Notes: generated by a model from the letters alone, not told the origin. Counted from the stretch's first letter, positions 11,386 through 22,643 are shown. The stretch: 64,000 bases of DNA from Triticum aestivum (GCF_018294505.1 NC_057811.1:406341652-406405651), one strand, 5' to 3'. Made by a program: numbers and translations.

Positions 11386-14300
11386 CTACTTGAGAAGGCC
11401 GCTCTGTACCTCTACTGCTAGGGCGGCTGTGTGCTCCTCTGTTCGGAGGGAGCGTTCAGTGTTGCCATTGACTGTTATGACGCCGCGTGGACCGGGCATC
11501 TTGAGCTTGAGTGCATAGTGTGGTACTGCGTTGAATCTGGCAAACGCGGTTCATCCGAGCAGTGCGTGGTAGCCGCTGCGGAAAGGGACGATATCGAAGA
11601 TTAACTCTTCGCTTCGGAAGTTATCCGGAGAACCGAAGACCACCTCCACTGTGATTGAGCCCGTGCACCGGGCCTCTAGACCTGGTATGACTCCTTTAAA
11701 GGTAGTCTTTGTGGGTTTGATTCGTGAGGGATTAATGCCCATCTTCTGCACTATATCCTGATAGAGCAGGTTGAGGCTGCTACCACCGTCCATTAGGACT
11801 CGTGTTAGGTGAAATCCGTCGATGATTGGGTCGAGGACCAGTGCGGCCGAACCGCCATGGTGGATGCTAATTGGGTGATCTCGACGATCGAAGGTGATCG
11901 GGAATGACGACCACGGATTGAATTTTGGGGCGACTGGCTCTACTGCGTAGACGTCCCTGAGTGCTCGCTTGCGCTCCCTTTTGGGGATGTGTGTAGTGTA
12001 TATCATGTTCATCCTTTTGACTTGAGGGGGAAATTTCTTCTGCCCCCCAGTGTTCGGCTGCCGGGGCTCTTCGTCCTCGTCCTCACTTTGTGATCCCTTT
12101 TCTTTGTTCTCGGCATTTAACTTGCCAGCCTGTTTGAAAACCCAACAATCTCTGTTGGTATGATTGGCTTGTTTGTCTGGGGTGCCATGTATCTGGCACG
12201 GACGATCGAGTATGCGGTACAGGCTCGATGGTCCTTCATTATTTCTTTTGTAGGGCTTCTTCCGTTGGCCGGACATGGAGCCGCTGCATCCGGCATTAAC
12301 TGTGGTGTCATCAGTGTTATCGCCATTGCTTCGGCGTTTGTGCCTATTGCGCCCGAGCTTGCCGGTGCTGTTCTTGGCCTCGGAGGGGCCTGCCTCGTTG
12401 GCTGTGTTTTTGCTACGAGCCAGCCAGCTGTCCTCACCCGCGCAAAAGCGGGTCATGAGTGCTGTGAGGGCTTCCATGGATTTCGGCTTTTCTTGGCCGA
12501 GGTGGCGGGCGAGCCATTCGTCACGGATGCTGTGTTTGAAGGCTGCTAAGGCTTCGGCATCCGGACAATCAACGATCTGGTTCTTTTTGTTTAGGAACCT
12601 AGTCCAGAATTTTTTGGCAGATTCTCCGAGTTGTTGTACTATATGACTTAAGTCATCGACCTCTGGTGGCCGGACATAAGTACCTTGGAAGTTGTCAAGA
12701 AAAGCTTCTTCCAAGTCCTCCCAGCCGCCAATCGAATTTTTAGGCAGGCTATTTAGCCAGTGTCTAGCTGGCCCTTTTAATTTTAGTGGGAGGTATTTGA
12801 TGGCGTGGAGATCATCTCCTCGGGCCATATGGATGTGGAGAATAAAATCTTCGATCCACACTGCGGGATCGGTTGTTCCGTCGTATGATTCAATATTGAT
12901 GGGCCTGAACCCCTCGGGGAATTTGTGATCCAGTACCTCATCTGTGAAGAAGAGAGGGTGTGCGGCGCCTCTATATCGGGCCGCGTCACGGCGCACCTCC
13001 AATGAAGTCCGTCTGCGGTTATCGGCCCGGTCGTGACTAGGTTTGTCATGTCCGAATAGGTAGCCATCCTCCCGAATCGGGAAGTGTCCTCGCGATCCAT
13101 AAATTGATCTGGTGTGTCCTACTCTACTGTCCAGATCCTGCCGAAGGTCGTATGTATGATCCCGAGCTGTTCTGTCTCTATTTTTACGAGGGGGTGGGGC
13201 GGGTTGTTGTTCGGCCTGAGCTGCTATTTTATCCCGACCGCGGGGTGGTCGATCCGCCGCACTATCCCGACCATGTGGTGGTTGTTCCGCATTGCGCGAG
13301 GGAGGTATGTGATCTGGTGCCTCCTCATCGAACTGAGGTAGCAGTCTGCGCTTCGGGTAACTCTTGGATGGGTGCTTGTGGCTGTATTCTTTGGCTGCCA
13401 GGACATTAGTCCATCTGTCAATAAGTAGGTCCTGGTCGGCTTGGAGCTGCTGCTGCTTTTTCTTCAGGCTTCTTGCAGTAGCTATTAGCTGGCGCTTGAA
13501 GCGCTCCTGCTCGAGGGGTGCCTCGGGCACGATGAAATCCCCGCTGCCGAGGCTCTCCTCATCTTCGGAGACTGGACGATAACTATCGTCATCTGGGTCG
13601 TTGGGCATGGCCTATTTATCAGGGTTAACTTGCCCGTTGTCTTGTTACTCCTGTTCGGATGCTGCTCCAACAGGGTCTTCATTATTTTCGGCGTCGCCCG
13701 GAGTACTATTTTCTCCGGTGCCAGTGTGGCCATCTTTTGAGCGACGAGGCTTAGAACGGCGTTTAGGGCACCGGCGCTTGGACTGTGTCTTGAAAGGTTT
13801 ATTCGCAACTGGATCTTCTCTTTCATCATCGCTAGCCTTTTTAGGTGTGTCAACCATGTACACATTGGATGAAGAGGTGGCCGTCCAACGTCCAGTGAAT
13901 GGCAGGTCTTGGCCTTGCTCATTGTCGGCATCATCGTCCATACCGTCGATGTCTTCGGAGCCATAATCAAGCACGTCGGTTAAGTCATCGACGGTGGCTA
14001 TGAAGTGGGTGGCGGGTGGGAAGCAAAATTCCCCATCATCAACCTCTAGCTTGAACCTAGCATAGTTCGGCTGTGAGTCCTCCTCCAAGGACAAATTCTT
14101 TAAAGAGTTTAGCACATCACCCAAAGGTGAGTGCTGGAAAATGTCTGCGGTGCTGAATTCGAAAATCGATAACCGATCCAACTCTGCTTCCGCAGGCGTG
14201 CATGGTCCGGAACTTATAGCCGGAGACGAATCCGGAGTTCCGTTGACGCAAATATTGCAAGGTGTCGAGTCTGTGTGCGGCTCCAATGCCGCGGATCCTG

Positions 14301-14637
14301 TGGCCTCAGATGGCACGATATGCCCTGGTTCTAAGGCCGTTGCAGCAATAGGAACCATCTCCTGAATGTGATCCCATGACAGATTTAAGTCATGTTCATC
14401 GGGGCGAGGGGGAGCGATCGTCGCAGTCTCAAATCCATTGAAGATCATGTCTCCACGGATATCCGCAACATAGTTCAAGCTTCCAAATCAGACCTGGTTG
14501 CCAGGGGCGTAGCTCTCGATCTGTTCCAGATGGCCAAGCGAGTTGGCCCGCAGTATGAAGCCGCCGAATACGAAAATTTGTCTGGGGAGTAAGATTTCTC
14601 CTTGGACAGCGTCACTATAGACGATTGAAGGGGCCAT
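11386..14637 (-). pseudogene. gag-protease of element B
   Basis: One minus-strand frame of 1083 codons runs from the ATG at 14637 to the TAG at 11386-11388. It is broken only by a few in-frame stops: near 14490, near 13645 and 13612, and near 11548. Around residues 560-760 there is a retrotransposon gag-type domain (IESYDGTTDPAVWIEDF, LKLKGPARHWL, FQGTYVRPP). After it comes a Cys/His segment, CQIHGTPDKQANHTNRDC. The C-terminal part carries a retropepsin-like motif, VLMDGGSSLNLLY, where the DTG triad appears as DGG. The charged N-terminus is specific to this family. There is no polymerase domain, so it should depend on enzymes supplied elsewhere. Confidence 0.8.
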
Positions 14638-14684
14638 CGAACCTTTCGTCGGCGGCACATTGGAACTCTCAATGAAAGCACCAA

Positions 14685-15163
14685 TGTCGTTGTCAAAACT
14701 GGCGGATCTCGGGTAGGGGGTCCCGAACTGTGCGCCGAGGATCGATGGTTGCAGGAGACGGGGGACACGATGTTTACCCAGGTTCGGGCCCTCTCTATGG
14801 AGGTAATACCCTACTTCCTGCTTGATTGATCTTGATTAATATGTGTATTACAAGAGTTGATCTACCACGAGATCGTAATGGCTAAACCCTAGAAGTCTAG
14901 CATGTATGACTATGGTAATGAGTATCCCCTATCCGGACTACGCCCTCCGGTTTATATAGACACCGGAGGGATATAGGGTTACATAGAGTCGGTTACATAA
15001 GAAGGAATCTTCATAGTTGGTCGCCAAGCTTGCCCTCCATGCCAAGGAGAGTCCAATCCGGACACGGGTACAGTCTTCGGCCTTCATGTCTTCATAGCCC
15101 ACCAGTCCAGCCCATGGATAATAGGCCGAACGCCCAAGGACCCCTTAGTCCAGGACTCCCTCA
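14685..15163 (-). repeat. LTR of element B
   Basis: This 479-base LTR reads on the minus strand from TGAGGGAGTCC at 15163 and ends GACAACGACA at 14685. It matches the two LTRs of element E over its length. The primer site CCAA, preceded by ATGAAAGCA on the plus strand (14671-14684), adjoins it. On the minus strand a TATATAAA-like box lies near 14950. Confidence 0.88.
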
Positions 15164-15484
15164 ACCCCACCCCACCCCCCAAAAAAGCTCTCACGAACCC
15201 ACACACTATACTATCTCTCTACGTTTGTATCTCTCTCACACAACCCCACTTAGGTGGTGTATGTATACAAGAAGAGTATAGGTACACCGTGCACGTACTC
15301 ACGCTTCGTGCCCAGCCACACCTGCACGGGTACACGGTGGAGCTCATTTCTGTACGAAATGGCAGCCCACGTGCTAATTTGAATGCGTGTAGCGGTTGTT
15401 TACCTACGGAGGTCGTGTACCACGCGTGCACGAAACAAAGTTTGACTTGATGCGTTGCTGTGTTATTTTTAAATAAAGTTATAT
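15164..15484. other. Upstream flank of U1
   Basis: No gene. It contains a C-rich stretch (15164-15190) and a segment around 15388-15430 (GGTTGTTTACC then GTGTACCACGC). That segment resembles the upstream flank of U4 at 22557-22610 (GGTTGTTCACTT then GTGTACCGCACG), suggesting the repeat unit extends above the promoter block. Confidence 0.45.
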
Positions 15485-15560
15485 CGCTCAATGGCACGTA
15501 CACAGAATATACAACAATTTTTATGGAGAAAAAGGTAGTCTGCTCCACTATATACAATGG
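15485..15560 (+). promoter_or_regulatory. Promoter-like block of U1
   Basis: Block with GGCACGTACACAGAATATAC, TTATGGAGAAAAAGG and the TATA-like ACTATATACA at about 15548-15557. The same order is found in U2 and U4 and more weakly in U3, which is the reason for calling it. Confidence 0.45.
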
Positions 15561-16650
15561 AGGCCCCCTGCCTGGTTTGTCTCTCTTCAGAGTATCTCAC
15601 ACAAGGCTGCGGTGGCCTCTCTCTGTCTCTCACCGTTGGTCACTGATCCGGCCGCATCTCGTCCGCGGCGGAAAGGGAGGACATGCATCGTTTCTCCGTT
15701 CGACGGCGCCGAGGCAACACGTCCTGATCTGTGGTACACGCCGTTCTCTCTGACCAAGCTCCGGCGTGGTAGGGCCTACGCCACCTGCTTGCTGCCGCAG
15801 TATGGGCAGATTCCGCCCGCCGCCGCTCACCTAGTTACCTCCCGACGACCTCCAGGTATCCCCTCCGGCTTTGCTCCACTCCCCGTCTTCCCACGTCGCT
15901 GTATGTGGATCTTCCATAGTTCTTTGCCCAAAACGTAGCTCGTCCGGCGTACTTTCCATATTGCAATCTCGTCCTCACACCATTTTAGACAAACACAACC
16001 GTGCTGTTATCTTCCCTTAGGACAAGGAATATGCTTCTTTCTTGTCATCGCATGTGTCATCAACTGTTATTGGCCAGTAATTGTTTCCTTTCTACCTCTT
16101 TTTTGCAAACAGGGCTATCCATTTCACCTCGTTGCTATTGCGACCTTTTGGTGAACTGCACAAATCACTTTTTTCTGAAGAGTCTTTTGTGCAGTTCTAC
16201 CAAAATGTCACACGGGCAACGTCTCTACATTTCAGTGTGACTGCACAAAGGGAGATTGGTTTTGCTCTATCCTCCTCATCCAACTCCGAGCCTAATCTTC
16301 TCCAACTAGTTAGTCTTAAGAGAGACTGCAAAGGTGACCGGCTTCTATTTGTGTGTTTATTGTTTCATCAGCAGTCCTCTATTATCGTAATCACACTTAA
16401 TATCTTTGGAACAGGGACGCTCAGCTCTATTTTAGTGGAACTGGACAAAATGATCGGAATGTTGCATGCTCCAGACAGCTACTTTTTTCCCAACATGCCT
16501 TGTTGATTTAGACAGAGCTGGGGGGACGTTGCTGCCAATGAAAGCATGGATCAATTTTAATTTAACACCTTCTCACAACTTTGTCTTCAGTTGTGATGTA
16601 AATATTAGCTCTGATTAGCAAGGAAGTTAGTTTTTTATTGTTTCCGAAAG
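15561..16650 (+). pseudogene. Unit U1: exon-like blocks
   Basis: The GC-rich block at 15561-15870 gives peptide similarity to the other units (LVTDPAASRPRRKGRTCIV here; VVTDPAESRPLREVRRCSV in U3). It is followed by a GGTATCC donor-like step. The block at 16060-16145 (TTATTGGCCAGTAATTG then AACAGGG) recurs in U4. The module TTTAGTGGAACTGGACAAAA lies at 16431-16450, with partial copies near 16151 and 16236. The terminal block CTCACAACTTTGTCTTCAG lies at 16571-16590. One short frame near 16081-16506 spans the middle part. I cannot name a function, and stops make an intact protein unlikely. Confidence 0.4.
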
Positions 16651-16827
16651 AGCATCGATGGCAAGACACACGAAACAAAAGCTGAAAGCTCACACCATTG
16701 TACAATTTCATGTCGCTGGAAAATTATTTGTATAGTACGTCAATTATGTAAACAAATGCTGGAAGCTTGATAGCATTGCCAGAAGCCTCTTCGGCATCCG
16801 GGTCCATGTGCCATGCACAAAATTATA
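16651..16827. other. Short spacer after U1
   Basis: About 180 bases of AT-rich sequence without recognisable features before the MITE pair. Confidence 0.4.
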
Positions 16828-17128
16828 CTCCTTCGTTCCTAAATATTTGTCTTTTTACAAATTTCAAATGGGCATATTTTAGAGTGTAGATTCACTCATT
16901 TTGCTTCGTATGTGTACTCCCTCCGTTCCTAAATATTTGTCTTTCTAGAGATTTCAACAAGTGACTACATACGGAGCAAAATGAGTGAATCTACACTCTA
17001 AAATATGTCTATATACATCCGTATGTAGTAGTCCATTTGAATCTCTAAAAAGACAAATATTTGAGTAGTCACTCGTTGAAATCTCTAGAAAGACAAATAC
17101 TCCGGAGTATATTTAAGAACCGAGGGGG
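16828..17128 (+). mobile_element. Stowaway-type MITE (outer), split by a second copy
   Basis: The left end is CTCCTTCGTTCCTAAATATT at 16828 and the right end is GAACCGAGGGGG at 17128. TA dinucleotides flank both ends (16826-16827 and 17129-17130). The terminal sequence matches the Triticeae Stowaway (Tc1/Mariner) type. The element is interrupted at 16917-17065 by a related MITE. No coding capacity. Confidence 0.85.
16917..17065 (+). mobile_element. Stowaway-type MITE (inner), inserted in the outer MITE
   Basis: It begins CTCCCTCCGTTCCTAAATAT and is flanked by TA (16915-16916 and 17066-17067). Its right end stops at AGACAAATATTTGAG, lacking the last dozen or so bases of the terminal repeat. 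It therefore suffered a small terminal deletion after inserting. Confidence 0.82.
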
Positions 17129-17130
17129 TA

Positions 17131-17907
17131 GTGCACAGCCGCATGGGAGACTCAGACCGGTCGTTGCGCCGCATTAATAGTGAGTAATGAGCAGTCAAAT
17201 CATAAGCCCCACCTTTCCCACTGTAAGTTGCTCGGAAGAAGCAACCATCAATACGCTCTTCTTTGAATCCGCTCATACTACTCCATCCGTCACTGTTTAT
17301 AGAGCGCGCTTCAGAAAAAGAGAAAATCTCTGGGACCAAGGCGACTAGCGATCGGCCTGAAAAATAGCATTGGTAGTTATAGCACGGCGTCTATTACTAG
17401 AGGAAATAATGCGTACACACATGCATGCAGTGCTTCCACCCCGGGTACACACATGCATGCACTTACTCCACTCCGTAGTACTACATCGAGAGAAAATTGC
17501 GGTTACCACGCCCTAATTAATTGAGCATTAAACCAAACGCGTCTAAAGTCTCTCTGGTGGTGGAAATGCATTGAGAGAAATGCATCATAATGAAGCGCGC
17601 CCTGTAAACTGTGACGGAGGGAGGAGTAGTATGAAGGTGCAAAACCAAGTACGCGTATGGCCAGTCGGTCAACGCACCTCCTCTTGGCATATCACTGACA
17701 TGTGGGACCGGAGTGTGAGCAAACCGATCTCAATTGACGGCAAAATGGCCAACCCGCCGTTCCTTGAGAGAGACGAGGAGCGAGAACACACAGACGGGCT
17801 CGCACGGAGGCCAAGATATATTCGAGCATGGTTGATCGATATCATCATTACATGTTGGGCTGCCGTTTTCCGCCCTTCTCCGGAATAAATGTGTACTTTA
17901 TCAGAGA
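17131..17907. other. Spacer with duplicated short motifs
   Basis: No supportable gene. The segment 17185-17260 (GAGCAGTCAAATCA, then CGGAAGAAGCAACCATCA) is repeated upstream of U2 at 19290-19340. A 17-base direct repeat, GTACACACATGCATGCA, occurs at 17413-17429 and 17445-17461; it contains the CATGCATG RY-type motif. Confidence 0.5.
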
Positions 17908-18241
17908 TTAAAAAAATAAGAGTACAGAGGCTCCACCATGCGGTTCTAGTAGTAGTACTACTCGTACTACTAAACCTTGCGCTTGGCTCTTCGCCTCTTC
18001 GTGAAGTCGAACAATGATGGTACTCCGCATGTTCGGTACTACAGTGTATGCCTCTGGCAATCTGACACCGAATGAACTGATGCATGTCCACCGCCTGGGC
18101 GAGGGTACGTTGCATTAGTCAAAAGGCGTAAGCGAGCTTCACCTTGTCCTGCAAGCTTCTCCTCGTTCTGCGAGTTGACGGGACACACCAACAAGTAGTG
18201 CTAGTCCATACTCCCTCCTTTCCGGTTAATATGGCTTAATC
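17908..18241 (+). repeat. Direct repeat R1
   Basis: This segment (AATAAGAGTACAGAGGCTCC at its start and GGTTAATATGGCTTAAT at its end) is repeated at 18622-18991 with scattered differences and small indels. Shared landmarks are TTGCGCTTGGCT, GGCAATCTGACACCGAAT and GTTGACGGGACACA. It carries a short run of TAGTAGTACTACT-type alternation. Confidence 0.75.
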
Positions 18242-18612
18242 TTTTTTGCGGGTAAATGAGAGAGCTTTATTCATATATAAGCATTCTTAGGACGATCAGC
18301 CAAGACACTGGTCACTAGGAAGCGAGGTACCCCGCAAAAAAAGAAGTAGGAAGCGAGGTGTTTCATCAAGCCAGCTCTCGGCCACATTCAAAGTGCAGCA
18401 AGCACGGTTCGCACAAAGATGCGCCGCAAGGTTTGCTGACCTGTTTACATGCTGAATAACAAAAAAAGAGGAAATATTACCGAGCGCTCCTATTTGTAAC
18501 AGGATATGAGCCAGAATTAAGCGAGAATTGTGGCGAGTGTTCCATGCAATCAACTTCCATTATCACATGCGAGAACCCTCGAAGAGAACCAAATGTGTTG
18601 AAGATTGCTTTA
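18242..18612 (-). pseudogene. LINE-type RNase H remnant
   Basis: On the minus strand an open stretch (18553 to 18296) encodes a peptide with HVNRSANLAAHLCANRAC followed by ESWLDETP. It resembles the C-terminal end of plant LINE-associated RNase H (RVT_3) domains, where an R-S-N-x-x-A-H motif is followed by a W-L-x-x-P tail. Downstream on the minus strand come ATGAATAAAGCTCTCTCATT and an A-rich end at 18242-18248, as expected of a LINE 3' terminus. It sits between R1 and R2 and is strongly 5'-truncated. Confidence 0.6.
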
Positions 18613-18621
18613 TCACATTTT

Positions 18622-18991
18622 AAAAATATAATAAGAGTGCAGACGCTCCTCCATCCGGTTCCTAGTACTAGTATAGTACATACCTCTATAGACTATAGTA
18701 GTAGTACTAGTACTAGTAAACTTTGCGCTTGGCTGTTCGCCTCTTCGGGAAGTGCAACAATAATAGTACTAGTATAGTGTATGCTTCTGGCAATCTGACA
18801 CCGAATTAACTGTTGCACGTCCACCGCCTGAGCGAAGGAGAGCTTGCATTAGTCAAAAGTTTCTCCTTGTCCTGCGAGCCACCGCGCGCAAGCTTCTCCC
18901 GTCCTGCAAGCTTCTCCTCGTTCGGCAAGTTGACGGGACACAGCAAAGTAATGCTAGTCCATACTGCCTCCTCTCCGGTTAATATGGCTTA
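18622..18991 (+). repeat. Direct repeat R2
   Basis: Second copy of R1, in the same orientation. It is slightly longer because of extra CTAGTACTAG-type and CTTCTCC-type insertions. It ends GGTTAATATGGCTTAAT like R1, but continues into TTTCAAACGAG where R1 continues into the LINE remnant. Confidence 0.75.
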
Positions 18992-19344
18992 ATTTCAAAC
19001 GAGATAAATACACTGTCTGTCACTGTATATTTGTAAAAATACGGTCAGTGGACTTCATAATACGCTCATTGCGCTCAATATATACATTTTCCGGTGTTTA
19101 TACGGTCACTAGCTCACCCTGGCTGAGTATGTGTGTGCATGCACGTGTAGGTTGAGCACTTGAGCGTGACCGTGTGTGTTCCGTCGTGTGCTCGGACATG
19201 CATGCATTAGGGCGTCGCGCGCGTTTTTGCGTCCATGTGTACGTGTGACTGTTGCATACACGTAGGGGGAGTACGTGTAGGGGCCACTAAAGGAGCAGTC
19301 AAATCACACAGTAAGTTAGTCGGAAGAAGCAACCATCATTTCAC
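18992..19344. other. Spacer before U2
   Basis: No gene seen. It has a GTGTGTGCATGCACGTGT-type purine/pyrimidine-alternating stretch around 19128-19210 and the copy of the 17185-17260 motif at 19290-19340. Confidence 0.4.
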
Positions 19345-19425
19345 TCTTCAATGACACGTACGCAATATAAAATGGTTGATATGGAGAGAAAAAGAAAACC
19401 ACTATATATACACTAGCAGGAGCCT
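19345..19425 (+). promoter_or_regulatory. Promoter-like block of U2
   Basis: Contains GACACGTACGCAATATAAAA, GATATGGAGAGAAAAAG and a strong TATA box, ACTATATATACAC, at about 19401-19413. It is the best preserved of the four promoter blocks. Confidence 0.5.
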
Positions 19426-20110
19426 AAGCTACAAGCCTGCTTGCTTGGGTTGCTCTCTTCACAAGCATAGAACGACGGTGGCCACACCGCTGGTCACATA
19501 TCCGGCCTGATCCCGCAGCTGGGGGAAGGGAACAATGTTCTGCGTAGACGCGGTCGACATCGGCGAGGGAGAAAATCCACAGTCGGTGCGTCCCAATCGG
19601 GGGTCACCGCGGTATGGGCCGATGCCGCGTCCCAACCGCCCTTCTAGCTACAGCCCGACGTCCCAGGTAGTCCATCTTCCTTTTGGAGCCGGCTTGCTCC
19701 ACTGCCGCAGCTCCCCACGTAGCTCCATCTCCATGTCGATCTTTCTCTACTTCTACCGGCTTCTACTTGTGATGAGTTTATGTCTCATGAACTAGTGCCA
19801 GTACTATTATTCTAATCACACTTCTTCAATATCTTTGCCATCAGGGATGCTCAGCTCGATTTTAGTGGAACTGCACAAAAGCATCGTATGATCCGAGGGT
19901 GCCAGCCGTCTTTCCTTCGACAGGTTCTACCTGGCCAGGAAATTAAATCCTGTTTAGGGTTTAGGGTTTAAGTCGTAGTGACCCCATCAGTAGTTTTTCT
20001 TTCGTACACGCTCTCACAACTTTTGTCTTTAGTTGTGAAGTAAATATTGGCTATGATCTGTGAATCATTGAGATGCATCAGCATGCGTGTTAGTTTTCCT
20101 TTGTATTTGA
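19426..20110 (+). pseudogene. Unit U2: exon-like blocks
   Basis: The GC-rich block at 19426-19670 aligns with the others (TGGTCACATATCCGGCCTGA; AACAATGTTCTGCGTAGACG) and ends at CCCAGGTAGTCC, a donor-like step. The acceptor-like ATCAG at 19840-19844 is followed by GGATGCTCAGCTCGATTTTA and the GGAACTGCACAAAA module at 19867-19880. The terminal block CTCACAACTTTTGTCTTTAG lies at 20012-20031. A short telomere-type run (TTTAGGG twice plus TTTA) lies at 19953-19970. The open frame from 19535 to 19795 crosses the presumed donor and is probably not a real protein. Confidence 0.4.
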
Positions 20111-20944
20111 TGGAATGTTGTAACGGGGCAACCTTGGAGTAGGAATGAAAATGGAGTGGAAAGTTTCCGTTTTTCCGGAGAAAAAATGGAAACGGAGAGA
20201 AACCAACGTTTCATTTCGTTGGATCGCGCCATCAAGCAAAACCAATGTTTAAATCACGTCTGTCGCGTTCGTGTCTCACCCTCCTCCACGGCTCGACCCC
20301 ACACGGTCGCTCGGCATGCCACTCACTGCAAACTGAGTATACGATAACTTTCTCGCCTGCTTGTCGATGGATCGCTCCATGGAGTACTAGTACTACTGGA
20401 AGAGATTGACGAGTTGGGGGAGGACAGCTAGCTATAGCACGGACTCCCAAGAACTTTTTACATGCATGTTGTGGCCGGCTATTGTGACATTTGAACGCGG
20501 AGCAGTCGCGTGCACCAGGAAGCGGCACGGGTGATGCTCTATCGGCCAGCACGCCGATTCAATGCCGGCCCCAGTGAGAGGTCGTGTCCGCTCTGGCCGA
20601 GCATGAATGCGGCACTGACCATTTTGGGCGGGAAGCACGCGCGGGTGATGAAGAGGGTTCGGGTTGGTCAGGAGCAGCCTTGGCAGCGGTCCGGACGCCC
20701 GCAAACAAGAGATGTTGTACGTTAATATTGCCGCGTATATAATTAACAACGTAAGTAATGTGCCAGTTGGACAAATATGATTGGAGATGGAGATGGAAAT
20801 GGAATTTTACGTAAACACGGATATGCATGTCTATGTCAAAGTGTGTGTGCGCGAAGACTCTCGCGACCTAGAAGCGGGGGCGTGTTTTTGATCGAGTTTT
20901 CTTTCTTGGTACGTTAAAAAATTGTCCGCCAGTTTTCGATACTT
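20111..20944. other. Spacer between U2 and U3
   Basis: About 830 bases, GC-rich from 20260 to 20700, with overlapping open frames on both strands but no recognisable domain and no consistent codon pattern. GGAATGAAAATGGAGTGG near its start and GGAGATGGAAATGGAA near 20788 hint at a decayed transposon, but I could not define termini. Confidence 0.35.
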
Positions 20945-22315
20945 TTTTCCAGGAATGCGCGTATTCTATTTAAAACAACTTCTGTGGAGAGATTGTTTTA
21001 CTCCATTATAGCCTCTTGTTTGATAGAGTTTCTCGCGTCTCGCTCTCTCACCCTCTCCATATCAAAACAAGATGACAGTGTCCACACTATCTCTCTCCTC
21101 ACCGGTGGTCACAGATCCGGCTGAATCCCGTCCGCTGCGGGAGGTGAGGAGGTGCAGCGTTGACGTTGTCGCCGTCGGCGATGGAGGAAGCCGATGCGCA
21201 CCGTCCTCTCGGAGCCGGCGCTGGCGCGGACGAAGGTCCTCCGCGCCCTTGTTCGCTACCGTCGTCTGGGCAGATCCCGCCCGCCCGCCTAAGCGACATC
21301 TCGCCCACCTGAGGTATAACTTCTTGTACTGGTCCAGCTCCCCAGGTCGCTGCATGCGGGTTTTCTTCTATGCGACTACTCCCCAGCTCCCCATGTATAG
21401 TAGCTAGGGTTCGTCGGCTGGTCCAACATCACCTACTATTATAGAGGAAATGCCACTCGAAAAGTTGTCCTGATTTATGCCTCGGTGGAGGTATACATGT
21501 TGTTTCGACAAAAAGTACATGGTGGTTGTGCGGTCATTGTCCATATGCTCCTATTGCTGCTGCTAATCTAATACTATCACTGGTTAAATGAAGAAATGCT
21601 TTTTTTCTCGGGTATCCTGGTTTAGTTCCCATCAAGATAATCATGATGCTTCTGTTTGTTGGTGTACTTTTCATAATTCTTATTGACAATTGAGATGTCG
21701 TTGTTAATCTTGTAAAACAAAGTAACAACACTATATCCCTTTTTTATATTTTTGGAAACAGCGATGCGTATCTCCATACCCGGGCATGTCTTCCTCAATT
21801 TTAGTGGAACTGCACAAAATTGGATGGCCATTGTTGTTCCGCCTCACTGTCCTCTGCCACGTGGTTCTTCCTTCCTCGAGCTTGACTACTGAGAAGAAAC
21901 AGACCACAGTGAGGATTTGTCGAACTTCATAGGTGCCTCACCCAAACTTGATGCCAAATGGATGATGCATCACCACGATGACCTATCGATGCTCATGGTT
22001 GCGCCTCATGGTTGCGTCGGCTGGTGAAGCTGATCGATTTTCAATGAAAAACAAGCTGTCTTCCATCAGTGCTCTTTGCTTGTTACCCACAAAGATGATA
22101 TCCTTCGTCAGTTCACCTTGGTTGCGTTGGAGACGCAGTCGTCTTTCACGTTGGTGCAATTTTATCACACAATTGGCTATGAACCAAATGTTTCCTCGAA
22201 GAAGGATCGACGTTGGTACTAAGAGCATAAGTTTTGTATTGATTTCTAAGCCTTCTCACAACTTTGTCTCCAGCTCCCCTGTAATTTTATTTGTCCAGCT
22301 ATTAACTTTGATTAA
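20945..22315 (+). pseudogene. Unit U3: promoter-like and exon-like blocks
   Basis: The promoter block is degraded (GCGCGTATTCTATTTAAAAC, TCTGTGGAGAGATTG, then CCATTATAGCCTC at 21003-21015). The exon-like block at 21015-21310 has the longest open frame of the family (from the ATG at 21072), with VVTDPAESRPLREVRRCSV and FATVVWADPARPP. Parallel motifs occur in U1 and U4. A donor-like GAGGTATAAC follows at 21309-21318. The module TTTAGTGGAACTGCACAAAA lies at 21800-21819, and the terminal block CTCACAACTTTGTCTCCAG at 22256-22274. Function unknown; it could be a short protein or a non-coding transcript. Confidence 0.45.
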
Positions 22316-22350
22316 AAAATGGTGTGGACTAAAAACCCGGATGGACGTAG

Positions 22351-22440
22351 TAGCCCTCCATTTTTATTTACTCCGCATATTAGATTTGACTGAAGTCAAA
22401 CTTTGTAAAGTTTGACCAAGTTTAGGCCGAACACAACAAA
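22351..22440 (+). mobile_element. Truncated Stowaway-like MITE
   Basis: CCCTCCATTTTTATTTACTC followed by GACTGAAGTCAAACTTTG and AAAGTTTGACCAAGTTTA is the left part of a common grass Stowaway type. No right terminus is found, so it is truncated. Confidence 0.55.
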
Positions 22441-22643
22441 CCATAATTATTAGAGAGGGCAAACTGTACATACTCTCAAACCTTTCCGATAATTGAAATT
22501 AAAATTCTTTATTTGTACACACTCTCACACGTTTCCGATAATTTGGCGCATGTGTGGTTGTTCACTTAAGGGAGGGTAGTGTACCGCACGTGAAGGACAG
22601 GAAGTGCGACCAGGACGCGTGGATCGTTAGTTCATCGGAAGTA

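Larger units (their letters stand above)
7620..15163 (-). mobile_element. Element B: Gypsy-like element with gag-protease and antisense gene, truncated on the left by A
   Basis: On the minus strand the order is LTR (14685-15163), primer site, gag and protease (14637 down to 11386), and spacer. After the spacer comes a gene encoded on the opposite, plus, strand (7620-10100). The far end, including the other LTR and the first part of the antisense gene, was separated by insertion of element A at 7619/7620. No reverse transcriptase, RNase H or integrase is visible, so it is a non-autonomous family. The complete copy E at 53701-62831 has the same gene order and supports every part of this interpretation. 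The five bases ACCCC at 15164-15168 are the likely target-site copy. Confidence 0.85.

Noticed and set aside
12160..12646. Plus-strand frames with hydrophobic stretches
   Set aside because: They are complements of the gag-protease frame of element B.
20156..20828. GC-rich minus-strand frames between U2 and U3
   Set aside because: Overlapping frames on both strands, no domain, no splice or start context; not supported as a gene.
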